Shown here: one piece after another, positions 17,841-26,619 of the stretch | Numbering within the stretch: the stretch's first letter is position 1 | How the letters are laid out: each line of letters begins with the position of its first letter | DNA from: Paenibacillus riograndensis SBR5 | GTDB lineage: Bacteria > Bacillota > Bacilli > Paenibacillales > Paenibacillaceae | DNA length: 64,000 bases | Reading direction: 5' to 3' | Assembly: GCF_000981585.1 (NCBI RefSeq) | Contig: NZ_LN831776.1 | Span: 2,371,001-2,435,000, forward strand | The notes under the pieces: generated by a model | What the model was told of the DNA's origin: nothing | Databases searched by the model: none | What the model saw: only the letters and a program-made list of their open reading frames with translations | Made by a program: the position numbers and the translations under genes

Positions 17841-18854
17841 ATGGAACAGGGCAATACGGCTACAAAAGGAAAGCGCAGCAGCATGGGAGAATCCCCCGGC
17901 ATTGCCGGCTTTCTGAAAAATAATAAAAATACCCTCATTCAATATGCAGGCTTGGCGCTTGTTATCGTGGTCTTTGCTATCCTGACCGGCGGGGATCTGC
18001 TGTCCGGCTTCAATCTCCGGACGATTATCAAGCAGCTCGCCGTTCTGTTCACGATTTCAGTGGGCATGGTCTTTATATTTTCCCATGGCGGGATGGATAT
18101 TTCAGTAGGCGCTGTTATGGCGCTGAGCTCTATGACGGCCGTATATACGCTGAATGCCGGTGCTCCGCTTGCAGTCGGTATCCTGGCTGCCGTTGCCGTC
18201 TCTGTCATTTGTTATTTGCTGAATGTTTTGATTGCCATACAGTTTGGACTGATGTCGGTCATTTCCTCTCTGTCGATTATGTTTATTGCAAGAGGGCTCG
18301 TGACCTATAACGTATCCACGACCACTGAGAAGCTTGGTGTCATGGATGCGGAACAGCTGAAGCTGCTGGGCAGAAACATTCCGTTTCTTCTGATTTTTCT
18401 TACGGCAGTCGGACTGATCGGGATTGTGTTATTTCATTACACGAAGATTGGCAAGCATAACCGGGCGGTTGGAGATAACCCCCTGGCGGCGATGCAAAGC
18501 GGAGTGCAGGTGAAAAAAGCCAAGATCACCGGCTATGCCTTGGCGGGCGTGCTGGTAGGCTTCGCTTCCATTTTATCCTTGGCCCGCTCGACGGTGATCA
18601 GCGAGAACACGGGATCAGGTATGGAGATGGATGTCATTGTAGCTCTTATTTTGGGCGGATTGTCCCTGAATGGCGGCAGCAAGGCGAAGATGAGCTCGGC
18701 GATTGTTGGCAGCATTACTTACATTTTGCTTAATAACGGGTTGGTCATGGTGGGGGTGGCTACGGAAGTGGTCTCTTTGGTCAAGGGGATCGTGTTCCTG
18801 CTGGTAGTGTTCCTGCTGCTTAAGCGGCCATCTTCAGAGGTTATGCCCCGTTAA
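17841..18854 (+). CDS. CUT2 sugar ABC transporter permease 1
   Basis: 337 residues, mostly hydrophobic, with eight to ten membrane segments and the conserved BPD_transp_2 stretches FSHGGMDISVGAVMALS and GDNPLAAMQSGV, close to RbsC/XylH-type permeases. It begins 19 bp after the ATPase gene. Together with the permease at 20065 it would form a heterodimeric channel; most CUT2 systems use a single permease gene, so two different ones is a mild peculiarity. The sugar cannot be read from the sequence. Confidence 0.92.
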   Translation: MEQGNTATKGKRSSMGESPGIAGFLKNNKNTLIQYAGLALVIVVFAILTGGDLLSGFNLRTIIKQLAVLFTISVGMVFIFSHGGMDISVGAVMALSSMTAVYTLNAGAPLAVGILAAVAVSVICYLLNVLIAIQFGLMSVISSLSIMFIARGLVTYNVSTTTEKLGVMDAEQLKLLGRNIPFLLIFLTAVGLIGIVLFHYTKIGKHNRAVGDNPLAAMQSGVQVKKAKITGYALAGVLVGFASILSLARSTVISENTGSGMEMDVIVALILGGLSLNGGSKAKMSSAIVGSITYILLNNGLVMVGVATEVVSLVKGIVFLLVVFLLLKRPSSEVMPR

Positions 18855-18888
18855 TGTTTAAAAATTCATAATAAAAGAGGGATAGACT

Positions 18889-20019
18889 ATGAGAAAAAGA
18901 AAACTGGCTGCTACTCTGAGTGTGCTGATGCTGCTGATCGGGATCGTTCTGACCGGCTGCGGGGACAAGGCCAATAAGGCAGGCGGCAAAGAGAAGGACA
19001 CGGTCAACATTGGGGTCATGCTCTACAATTATACGGATATCCAGGGCCAGGAGATCAAATCTTACGGGTCCTACCTGGAAAATAATTTTAATGTGAAATT
19101 TAACTATGCAACTGTCGGCTCAAGTGAGGAGGACCATATCAAAGGTCTGGAAAATCTGCTTGCCTCCGGGGTGGACGGCATCATCAGCGGTTATGACACT
19201 GCGCTCGAACAAAGCGTAAGCCTGGCAGAAGAAGCCGGTGTATATTATATGGTCATGCTTGGCGATGTGGACGGAAGTGTAAAAAGCGACTACCTGGTCG
19301 GGGGAATCAAGCAATTCGGGGATAATCCGGCGGATCTTGGAGCCCGCTACGCAGAGAAGGCTTACAGTGCAGGTGCCAGAAATATCGGCGTTACCTCGTT
19401 CCCCGAGTTTGCCTTCCGGGACGCACCGGCAATCATTTCCGGCTTGACCGAGAAGATGAAAGAGCTGGATGTGAAGCATGAGGCTGTCATTTATCCGACG
19501 GAATATCATTCTTTTGCACCTGAGAATGCAAGTGATGCGGTAACCAAAATCATCTCCGAGCATCCGGAGGTAGATACGATCTTTGGTCTGGGTTCAGGCA
19601 TGGATTTTGTCTATCCGGCAATTCTTAACAGCTCTACTCCCGGAATCCGGTTGCTTGCGCTGGGATACAACAATTCTACAACAGCAGGTCTTCAGAATGG
19701 CAACATCTTGATGGCCGGAACGAACAACTACACACAAATTTTGGCCAACGCCTTTGCCCAGCTATACGACCGGATCAACGGAAAAACTTATTCGGACTGG
19801 CAGCTTAACGGAAAGGTCAATTATGTAACGCTGAGCTCTGTAGAGGAGGCCGAAAGTTTCAACAAATATGTGATTCCGGGTGACAAATCGGAAGGTTCGG
19901 TTACCGCTGACGAATTGAAGGAAGTTATGCTGAGCTACAACGAATCCGCGACCTGGGAATCGCTGCAGAAGTTAACCAGCCGCACCTTGTCCGAAATTCA
20001 AGCAGCCAGAAATGAATAG
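18889..20019 (+). CDS. Sugar-binding lipoprotein of the CUT2 transporter
   Basis: 376 residues. A signal peptide ends at the lipobox LTGC (Cys24), so the protein is anchored outside the membrane. The body is a periplasmic-binding-protein type 1 fold (LLASGVDGIISGYDTALEQSVSLAEEAG, then repeated GARYAEKAYSAGARNIGVTSFPEF and HPEVDTIFGLGSG), as in RbsB/XylF-like proteins. Set between the two permease genes in the same operon, it delivers the sugar to them. RBS AAAAGAGGG precedes the ATG. Confidence 0.9.
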   Translation: MRKRKLAATLSVLMLLIGIVLTGCGDKANKAGGKEKDTVNIGVMLYNYTDIQGQEIKSYGSYLENNFNVKFNYATVGSSEEDHIKGLENLLASGVDGIISGYDTALEQSVSLAEEAGVYYMVMLGDVDGSVKSDYLVGGIKQFGDNPADLGARYAEKAYSAGARNIGVTSFPEFAFRDAPAIISGLTEKMKELDVKHEAVIYPTEYHSFAPENASDAVTKIISEHPEVDTIFGLGSGMDFVYPAILNSSTPGIRLLALGYNNSTTAGLQNGNILMAGTNNYTQILANAFAQLYDRINGKTYSDWQLNGKVNYVTLSSVEEAESFNKYVIPGDKSEGSVTADELKEVMLSYNESATWESLQKLTSRTLSEIQAARNE

Positions 20020-20064
20020 AACCGGGGAATGGGCTTGCCTGCCCCAATGTAACGGAGTGAGCGC

Positions 20065-21051
20065 ATGAAGAAGCTTTTGATCAAGGGAGCTTGGGGTTTG
20101 CTGAGAACTTTTTTGTTCCCTGTATTGGTATATGCCATTATTTTGCTGGTCACTGTCATGATGGACCGGTCGGGTTATGCAACACCGGGGGCCTTTGACC
20201 GAATCATCAGAAGCAGTGTGCTTTCCACGATTATTGCCTATGCCATCGCCTTGCCCCTGTCGGGAGCGCGGTGGGATTTTGCGCCGGGGATCATCATCAT
20301 CCTGTCCGGCATCATCGGCAGCAATCTGGCTATTGATCTGAATGCGGGACCGTTGACGCTGCTGTTTATAACGGCAGGAATTGCGGTAGTGCTCAGTCTG
20401 CTGGAAGGTGTTCTGTATCTCGCAATCAGAGTTCCGACCATCATTGTTTCACTTGGTGTAGTCATGGTGTACGAAGCGCTGTCGGGCGTCGTATACGGCG
20501 GGTCCGGGACTCAGCTGTACATGCATCCGGAGCTGACGGTATTTGCCCGGTCGCCGTGGATTTATATGGTGCTGGCGGTCATTATGGTGCTGTTCTACTT
20601 CCTGCTCGGCCGGACCAAATTCGGGTTCGATACGCGTTCCCTTGCAGCGAATCCGCGTCTGGCCGTCAACATGGGTGTGAAAGAGAAAAAGAATATCATG
20701 ATTACTTATCTGACCGTCGGTGTGTTGCTCGGGGTGGCCGCTGTCATCAATGCTTCTACAGTATTGGTGTCTCCCGCCAATAACCTGAGCTCTACCTCGC
20801 TGATGTTTTCTTCGATGGGCCCGGTGCTGGTAGGACTTTATTTGGCGCGTTTCTCGAATATCCCGCTCGGCATTTTCGCCGGTGCCCTGGGAATGAACGC
20901 TTTATCCTACGGCATGGTCATCCTGGGGATCGACAGCTCGATGCAGACCGTCAACCTGGGCGTGTTCATCGTGGCTTTTATGGGCTACACCTCCAATCAG
21001 GAGAAGATACGCGCATTTTTCAAAAGATTCGGTGCACGTACTGAGGCTTAG
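20065..21051 (+). CDS. CUT2 sugar ABC transporter permease 2
   Basis: 328 residues with about nine hydrophobic helices and the BPD_transp_2-type segment LAANPRLAVNMGVKEKK before the last helices. The usual NNAG/GxxDLSVG-type loop is altered (GARWDFAPGIIIILSG), so it is clearly diverged from permease 1. ATG follows ACGGAGTGA. Cotranscribed with the ATPase, permease 1 and the binding protein; partner permease is inferred. Confidence 0.88.
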   Translation: MKKLLIKGAWGLLRTFLFPVLVYAIILLVTVMMDRSGYATPGAFDRIIRSSVLSTIIAYAIALPLSGARWDFAPGIIIILSGIIGSNLAIDLNAGPLTLLFITAGIAVVLSLLEGVLYLAIRVPTIIVSLGVVMVYEALSGVVYGGSGTQLYMHPELTVFARSPWIYMVLAVIMVLFYFLLGRTKFGFDTRSLAANPRLAVNMGVKEKKNIMITYLTVGVLLGVAAVINASTVLVSPANNLSSTSLMFSSMGPVLVGLYLARFSNIPLGIFAGALGMNALSYGMVILGIDSSMQTVNLGVFIVAFMGYTSNQEKIRAFFKRFGARTEA

Positions 21052-21093
21052 AGCCTCAGTAAGGCAACCGCAGCAAGGATAGGAGTGGGAGAA

Positions 21094-22797
21094 GTGGATA
21101 TTAACCGGTTGAGAGAGAAGCCGTTCTACTTGAGTGAAGAGGATGTGAAATGGGTACGAGCCGCCTTCGGGCAAATGACGGTGCAGGAAAAGATCGGACA
21201 GCTGTTCTTCATGGTCGGCTATAAGCAGGATGAGCCCTTTCTGAAGCATATCGCTCAAGAGATCGGGATCGGCGGATTGATGTGCCGCTCGATGGCGAAA
21301 GAAGAAGTTGTCGCTACTGTAGCCACCCTGCAGAGATCGGCGCGGATTCCGCTGCTGATTGCCGCCAATCTGGAGGCTGGCGGACAGGGAATTACCAGAG
21401 ACGGTACCAAAATCGGTTCGAATATGGCGATTGCCGCAACCGGGAGCAGTGACCTGGCCTACCAATTAGGCAAAATATGCGCCGTTGAAGGCGGCAGCGT
21501 TGGAGCCAATTACGCCTTTGCGCCCGTAGTCGACATTGACTATAATTTCCGCAATCCGATCACGAATACCCGGACTTTCGGTAGCAGCCCCCAGGTGGTC
21601 ATGGAGATGGGAGCCGCCTATGTGAAGGGCTGCCAGGAACAAGGAATGGCCGCTTCGGTCAAGCATTTTCCCGGGGATGGCGTGGATGAGCGGGATCAGC
21701 ATCTTGTGACCTCCGTGAATTCCCTGACGCCTGAAGCGTGGGACGATACCTATGGCATGGTGTACCGCCATCTGATTGAAGAAGGAGCCAAGACGGTAAT
21801 GGTGGGCCATATCGCCCTCCCTGAATATTCCAAGCTGCTGAATCCATCCCTCCGGGATGAGGAGATCCTGCCGGCATCCCTGGCAAGCGAGCTGCTGGAC
21901 GGTCTGTTACGGGAACGCCTCGGCTTCAACGGGCTGATTATTACCGACGCGACCACGATGGCAGGAATGAACATCCCGCTGCCGAGAAATGAACTGGTCC
22001 CCCGGGCGATTGAGAACGGCTGCGATATGTTTCTGTTCACTAAAAATCTGGAAGAGGATGTAAGATTCATGAAGGAAGGCCTGGAAGCCGGCTGGCTGTC
22101 TCCCGGTAGACTGGACGATGCTGTCCTGCGCATCCTGGGGCTGAAGGCTTCTCTCAAGCTCCATGAGCGGGAGAATGTTCCGGTGCTTGCCGAGTCCTCC
22201 GCGGTGCTGAGACAGGACAGTCATCTGGAGATTGCCAGAGCTGTGGCCGACCAGTCCATAACGCTTGTCAAAGAGGAAGCAGGCGTGCTTCCGTTATCCC
22301 CCGGACGTTATCCGCGTGTGCTGCTCTATGATATCGAAAGCGAGGCTAATGCACTGGGCTACAGCAAGACGAACGGCCTGGCAGCGGCCTTTATCCCCCT
22401 GCTGGAAAATGAGGGGTTCAAGGTAACACGCTTTGAGCCTGCGGGCGTCTATGAGGGCTTGCAGAGCTCTTTTACAGAAATGAAGGAAAGCTATGATCTG
22501 ATCCTCTATTTATGCAATCTGGCAACCAAGTCCAACCAGACAACTGTCCGGATCGAATGGCTTAACCCGATGGGACTCAATGTTCCGAATTATATCCACT
22601 CCATTCCGACGCTGTTTATTTCTACAGAGAACCCGTATCATCTTCTTGATGTGCCAAGGGTCAAAACCTACATTAATACTTATGGAGTGAACGATTATAC
22701 GCTGCCGCAGCTGCTTGCCAAATTGATGGGGAGATCACAGTTTACAGGCAAGAGCCCTATTGATCCGTTTTGCGGCAAATGGGATACAAGATTATAG
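21094..22797 (+). CDS. Glycoside hydrolase family 3 enzyme, NagZ-like clade
   Basis: 567 residues from GTG 21094 (AGGAG eight bases upstream; GTG 21085 is the alternative). The TIM-barrel domain carries KHFPGDGVDERDQH, where Asp201-x-His203 matches the Asp-His acid/base dyad of NagZ-type GH3 enzymes, and GLIITDATTMAG with nucleophile Asp285. A short alpha/beta C-terminal domain follows, without a fibronectin-like end. No signal peptide, so it acts on imported sugar. NagZ-type dyads are known from beta-N-acetylglucosaminidases and from some GH3 phosphorylases; the adjacent beta-phosphoglucomutase makes a glucoside phosphorylase worth considering. Substrate unknown. Confidence 0.88.
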   Translation: MDINRLREKPFYLSEEDVKWVRAAFGQMTVQEKIGQLFFMVGYKQDEPFLKHIAQEIGIGGLMCRSMAKEEVVATVATLQRSARIPLLIAANLEAGGQGITRDGTKIGSNMAIAATGSSDLAYQLGKICAVEGGSVGANYAFAPVVDIDYNFRNPITNTRTFGSSPQVVMEMGAAYVKGCQEQGMAASVKHFPGDGVDERDQHLVTSVNSLTPEAWDDTYGMVYRHLIEEGAKTVMVGHIALPEYSKLLNPSLRDEEILPASLASELLDGLLRERLGFNGLIITDATTMAGMNIPLPRNELVPRAIENGCDMFLFTKNLEEDVRFMKEGLEAGWLSPGRLDDAVLRILGLKASLKLHERENVPVLAESSAVLRQDSHLEIARAVADQSITLVKEEAGVLPLSPGRYPRVLLYDIESEANALGYSKTNGLAAAFIPLLENEGFKVTRFEPAGVYEGLQSSFTEMKESYDLILYLCNLATKSNQTTVRIEWLNPMGLNVPNYIHSIPTLFISTENPYHLLDVPRVKTYINTYGVNDYTLPQLLAKLMGRSQFTGKSPIDPFCGKWDTRL

Positions 22798-22811
22798 AAA
22801 GGGGCATACCC

Positions 22812-23693
22812 GTGATTCATCAAACCATACGGCTGTTGGAGAACTCAGCGGCCACACTTACCACTTATATCCAGGACGACGGGGAATTCGACCGGAAAAA
22901 CATAGTCCGTCCGGCTGTTCTGATCTGCCCTGGAGGCGGTTATACAGTTATTTCGCAAAATGAAGGAGAACCAGTGGCGCTGGCTTATGCCCGAATGGGA
23001 TACCACGCCTTTGTCCTGACCTATTCTGTAAAAATCGACAATCCGTTCCCCGCCGCTCTGCTTGAGCTGGCATATGCCATGGCCGTCATTCGGGAACGCG
23101 CGGAAGAATGGCTTGTGGACAAGGACAATATTTCAGTCATCGGCTTTTCCGCAGGCGGCAATCTGGCGCTGAGCCTCGGGATTTATTATAATCAGCCCCT
23201 GCTTACCGGCAATACAGGCTTAAGCGCTGACCAGATCAAGCCTAATCAGCTGCTGCTTGGCTATCCGGCGGTTACCCTGGAGCCGCGTTCGGAGAAAACT
23301 CCCGACTTTGTCATTGAACTGATGGAAAAGGGACTGATGCCCGATATGAGAGGACCGAACATCCGCGAGATCCTGATGGGCAAAGAGAATTTGACGGACG
23401 AGGAGAAGGCTTCGTTAAATTTGCTGCATAAAATTCATTCAGAGCTGCCCCGTACGTTTATTTGGGGCACTTATGAAGATTCGGTGATCCTGCCGACGGA
23501 TTTATTCGGTCTGGCGGAGGCGCTGTTCCGCCATAATGTGCCTTGTGAACTGCATATGTTCGAAAAAGGGCCGCATGGCATGTCGCTTGGCGATGAAACG
23601 GTCAAACCGCCGGAGCAGGTACAGCATTTGCATCTCTCCGAGTGGTTTAACCTTAGTGTGAAATGGCTGCGGCAAGGAGTGGTTTCCTCTTGA
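22812..23693 (+). CDS. Alpha/beta hydrolase, probable carbohydrate esterase
   Basis: 293 residues from GTG 22812 (AAAGGGG seven bases before; upstream in-frame ATGs lie inside the GH3 gene). Oxyanion-type CPGGGY, nucleophile elbow GFSAGG (Ser113), and C-terminal GTYEDS and GPHGMS supplying Asp and His complete the triad seen in acetyl-esterase/BD-FAE-type enzymes. Without a signal peptide it would deacylate imported oligosaccharides in the cytoplasm. It sits between the GH3 and pgmB genes and overlaps the latter by 4 bp (TTGA). Confidence 0.85.
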   Translation: MIHQTIRLLENSAATLTTYIQDDGEFDRKNIVRPAVLICPGGGYTVISQNEGEPVALAYARMGYHAFVLTYSVKIDNPFPAALLELAYAMAVIRERAEEWLVDKDNISVIGFSAGGNLALSLGIYYNQPLLTGNTGLSADQIKPNQLLLGYPAVTLEPRSEKTPDFVIELMEKGLMPDMRGPNIREILMGKENLTDEEKASLNLLHKIHSELPRTFIWGTYEDSVILPTDLFGLAEALFRHNVPCELHMFEKGPHGMSLGDETVKPPEQVQHLHLSEWFNLSVKWLRQGVVSS

Positions 23694-24373
23694 GCACTTT
23701 TCCCCAAGCGGTCATCTTTGATCTGGACGGCGTTCTCACAGATACTGCGGAGTTCCACTACCTGGCGTGGAAGCAGCTCGGCGCGGAGCTGGGAATAGAA
23801 GTGGACAAAGCGCTGAATGAGCAGCTGAAGGGAGTCAGCCGCCTGCAGTCGCTGGAGCGGATTCTGGCGGCGGCGCCTGTTCCTCCGGTGCTGACAGCAG
23901 AGGAAATGGAACATTTGGCCGCCCAAAAAAATGCGCATTATACTGCGCTGATCGCCTCTGTCACGCCAAACGACATTTTGCCTGGCATCGCTGCACTGCT
24001 CCAGGCGCTGCGGGCAGCGGGTCTGAAGCTGGCGGTCGGTTCGGCGAGCCGGAATGCCCCGTTCGTGCTGGAGCGCCTGGGGCTGGACAGCGCATTTGAT
24101 TATGTGGTCGATGCCGGCCGCATCCAGCGCGGCAAGCCGGACCCGGAGACTTTTACGAATGCCGCAGATTATCTTAAGGTTCCCTATGAGTCCTGCATCG
24201 GGGTAGAGGATGCTGCCGCTGGCGTTGAGGCGATCAAACGGGCGGGGATGTTCGCCGTGGGCATCGGTTCAGCTCAAACGCTCCGTCAGGCAGATTATCT
24301 GGTGACGGCTACTGAGCTGCTTAGCGCAGAGCATATCTTGGCTGCCTATGACCGTTGGATAGATAAAGCTTAA
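23690..24373 (+). CDS. pgmB: Beta-phosphoglucomutase
   Basis: 227 residues from TTG 23690 (AAGGAG ten bases upstream), overlapping the esterase stop. A HAD-superfamily enzyme: nucleophile DLDGVLTD (Asp11, Asp13), the substrate-specificity stretch GVSRLQSLERIL typical of beta-phosphoglucomutase, GSASRNA and the metal-binding GVEDAAAG. It converts beta-glucose 1-phosphate to glucose 6-phosphate. Such enzymes normally follow an inverting phosphorylase gene (for example GH65); none is present here, so the source of beta-glucose 1-phosphate is open. Last gene of the operon; a terminator follows at 24422. Confidence 0.93.
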   Translation: MSTFPQAVIFDLDGVLTDTAEFHYLAWKQLGAELGIEVDKALNEQLKGVSRLQSLERILAAAPVPPVLTAEEMEHLAAQKNAHYTALIASVTPNDILPGIAALLQALRAAGLKLAVGSASRNAPFVLERLGLDSAFDYVVDAGRIQRGKPDPETFTNAADYLKVPYESCIGVEDAAAGVEAIKRAGMFAVGIGSAQTLRQADYLVTATELLSAEHILAAYDRWIDKA

Positions 24374-24421
24374 GCTGCGCAACCTTGGGCCGGAGGGGTT
24401 CAAATTCCAGGCAGCAAACAG

Positions 24422-24467
24422 GGGGGTGTCCCAAGCCATGTAATGGCTGCGGGCACTCCCTTTGTTT
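24422..24467 (+). terminator. Terminator after pgmB
   Basis: GGGGTGTCCC and GGGCACTCCC form the outer stem, with inner GCCAT/ATGGC, followed by TTTGTTT. It ends the ABC-GH3-pgmB operon. Confidence 0.75.
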
Positions 24468-24567
24468 AAATATAAGACTTTATATGCTGAGCGCCATAAA
24501 GTTAATACAGTGTGAAAAATGTGGATATCTTGGAAGCCTCACAGGAATATACGCGATGCAGGAGGAT

Positions 24568-24612
24568 AGGGCTCCATCCGCGGACTGATGCGGACAGAGG
24601 AGCCCTTATTTT
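24568..24612 (+). terminator. Second hairpin with T-rich tail
   Basis: AGGGCTCC pairs with GGAGCCCT and an inner TCCGC with GCGGA, followed by TATTTT. It may be a back-up terminator, or the first unit of the hairpin cluster that continues to 25018. Confidence 0.55.
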
Positions 24613-24636
24613 GCCAAAAATCTAACTTTATCTACA

Positions 24637-24771
24637 GTTACGGACTCAGGAGCCGTTATAACGTTCGATGGAGCCTGGAATAAAGGGGAAAGGGAGAAAT
24701 AAGGGCATCTGAGTCCGTAGTCCTGTGGAATAGCCGAATCTTCTATCCATAACGGCTCTCCTGTCCGTAAC
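24637..24771. repeat. Inverted-repeat element with 23-bp arms
   Basis: A 23-bp arm beginning GTTACGGACTCAGGAGCC (24637-24659) is mirrored at 24749-24771 with few mismatches, and a third partial copy (reverse of CTACGGACTCAG) lies near 24706-24719. No coding potential is convincing. Part of an 830-bp gene-free block (24374-25203). Confidence 0.65.
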
Positions 24772-24833
24772 GGCTGCGGATCGATCGCGAAGGAATAGGA
24801 CGATCCGTCTTTACCGGCTTCTTCGCAGGTGCT

Positions 24834-25017
24834 AGTTGGAAAAAGGGAACTTATTTTTCCGGAAATTAAGAAATCCTGAGATTGAAGTGGAAAAAGTAAA
24901 CTTAATTGGCCCACTTTTCCTGAATAATGGCGAAATGGGCTGAATTAGTGTTCCTTTTTCCACTTCATCTGCCCGAGGATAGGGTACTCCGGCAAATTAG
25001 TCTCCCTTTTTCCACTT
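24834..25017. repeat. Four copies of a 23-bp motif, two per strand, spaced 51-58 bp
   Basis: The consensus, roughly AAGTGGAAAAAGGGAACTTA plus ATT, is found at 24834-24856 (+), 24885-24907 (+), 24943-24965 (-) and 24995-25017 (-). Copies 2 and 3 face each other and, with inner GGCCCA/TGGGC pairing, form one long hairpin. The intervals are 28-35 nt and unrelated to each other. Copies vary and are in both orientations, so this is not a CRISPR array. Confidence 0.75.
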
Positions 25018-25203
25018 AAAGAGTTGCCGTAGGATTCATAAGGAGTCGATCTCCAGGTAACTGATTCCTTTTGAATTTTAAAAAACGAGTGTAGACATTG
25101 CAACGGTACTTTCCCAATTGTCAGGAAAAGAGGCATGGACTGCCCGGCCGCGCGCAGCTGACCGGGCTGTGTGTCTCTGCTACAATATCACATGGAATTA
25201 GAT

Positions 25204-25896
25204 CTATAGCGTAGAATAGTAGAGAAGATTGAGGCCATTATACACGATATGCACCATGACCCCGGGCCAGATGGAGCCCGTCTTACGGAACAGTATGCCT
25301 GTCAGGATGCCGACCATGAATGCGTCGAACAGGATGACGTTGAATCCATGAACGAGACCGAAGATCGCAGCGCTGCCGACCACGCCGGCCCATGCTCCGT
25401 AACGGTTCAGCGCATTGGCAATAACGCCACGGAATACAAACTCTTCGCCGAGCGGTGTGAGGATGGCGCCACTGATAATCAGAATGAAGAGTGAGAGCGC
25501 GCCGCCTTGCGCCGCCGTCTGAAAGTCTGCCTGGTTGTTCGGCTCGGTGATGAAGTGAAAATACACCCCTTCTATAATGAAGCATCCGCCGAACGCGGCA
25601 ACACCGAGGGCGGCTCCTACAAGCAGCCATTTCCGTTCGGGCACCCGGAAACCAAAAGCGCGCAGATTGCGAACCCGCAGGGCGTAGGCTGCGAACAAGG
25701 CGGCGAGGCCAACGAGACCATTGCCTACACCCCCGATGTTAATTCGCAAGCTGGCTTGCTCATCAGTGATTTGCGACATCCAAAGACCGAGTATAACAAT
25801 GCCGATCAGATAGAGGAACAGTGCAGTTAGGATCTCAGGCCAGCCAGGCCGGGCTTGGGGGATAGTGGACGTGGAAGGGCTACTCAGTTTACTCAT
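25204..25896 (-). CDS. CPBP-family intramembrane metalloprotease
   Basis: 230 residues, six or so membrane helices. The CPBP/CAAX-protease motifs are present: EEFVFRG (Glu151, Glu152, Arg156), FGLVHG (His183) and a C-terminal HIVYN (His216, Asn220). RBS GGAGG precedes the ATG. It is the last gene of a minus-strand set with an ABC-2 exporter and a LytTR regulator. Relatives are found in bacteriocin immunity and peptide export loci, so a role in peptide processing or self-protection fits, but this is inferred; no peptide precursor gene was recognised nearby. Confidence 0.87.
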   Translation of the reverse strand: MSKLSSPSTSTIPQARPGWPEILTALFLYLIGIVILGLWMSQITDEQASLRINIGGVGNGLVGLAALFAAYALRVRNLRAFGFRVPERKWLLVGAALGVAAFGGCFIIEGVYFHFITEPNNQADFQTAAQGGALSLFILIISGAILTPLGEEFVFRGVIANALNRYGAWAGVVGSAAIFGLVHGFNVILFDAFMVGILTGILFRKTGSIWPGVMVHIVYNGLNLLYYSTL

Positions 25897-25923
25897 GCTA
25901 AAAACCTCCAGTTTAAATTGAAG

Positions 25924-26619
25924 TTAGTTGTCCGTCATAGCCTTTCGAAAACAAACATACGTAATGATTGCAGCGCCAATGACCCAAATGGCCATGATTC
26001 CGAGTGGCAGCCACGAACTGGTTTTATGGATGGCCATCGCCTGCACAATCGGAAACTTATCGATGATGGTAACGGCTATGCTGCCTTTATCAAGAGCGCC
26101 CAAAGTGCTAATCTGCGGTGTGAAACCGAACAGAAAAGTCATCGGGATCAAATAAACGGATACGGAAGCAAGCGAATTTGTGAATAACCCAATGCTGATG
26201 CCAATCAACAAAAAGAACAAGAGCAGCAAAATTAGTCCAAGGATAGCCCTGAAGTTCATTACCGGCTCAATCCCCACGAGGAGCAGCGACACCGTAAGGG
26301 TAATCAAAGTCCCTATTACGGTGACCAGACTCTTCCCAACAATAATATCCAGAAGCGAAGCAGGAGACTGAATCAGCCCACGCAATGTCTTCTTCTCCTT
26401 TTCCTCTGCCATCATAGTCATAATGGTGCCTGCCGTAACCAAGGTAAAAATCCCCCCGATTATCATATAGAGTAAGGCAATCGTAATTTTCCCATGAATA
26501 GACCGGTTCAAAATAAAAGAGAGCAGGATTGGAGCCGTCAACATAATTAACAACTCTGGGTTTTTCATCAGATCTTTGATATCTTTTTCAAAAATGGCAC
26601 TTATTCGTCGAATGTTCAT
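25924..26619 (-). CDS. ABC-2 type transporter permease
   Basis: 231 residues with six hydrophobic helices; an N-terminal cytosolic helix (RRISAIFEKDIKDLMKNPELL) leads into the membrane part, and EEKEKKTLRGLIQSPASLLDIIVGKSLV is the coupling region typical of ABC-2 permeases. ATG overlaps the ATPase stop (TAATG), so the two are coupled. Forms an exporter with the ATPase at 26619-27467. The substrate is unknown; a peptide, lipid or drug is likely given the family. Confidence 0.88.
   Translation of the reverse strand: MNIRRISAIFEKDIKDLMKNPELLIMLTAPILLSFILNRSIHGKITIALLYMIIGGIFTLVTAGTIMTMMAEEKEKKTLRGLIQSPASLLDIIVGKSLVTVIGTLITLTVSLLLVGIEPVMNFRAILGLILLLLFFLLIGISIGLFTNSLASVSVYLIPMTFLFGFTPQISTLGALDKGSIAVTIIDKFPIVQAMAIHKTSSWLPLGIMAIWVIGAAIITYVCFRKAMTDN

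Noticed and set aside
24385..24588. Small protein gene after pgmB
   Set aside because: Spans the terminator at 24422-24467, has no RBS and low-complexity content.
24834..25017. Possible CRISPR array
   Set aside because: Motif copies vary, two are in each orientation, spacers differ in length (28-35 nt) and no cas genes are nearby.
25141..25170. Terminator of the CPBP operon
   Set aside because: GCCCGG/CCGGGC can pair on the minus strand but no T-run follows, so the support is too thin.
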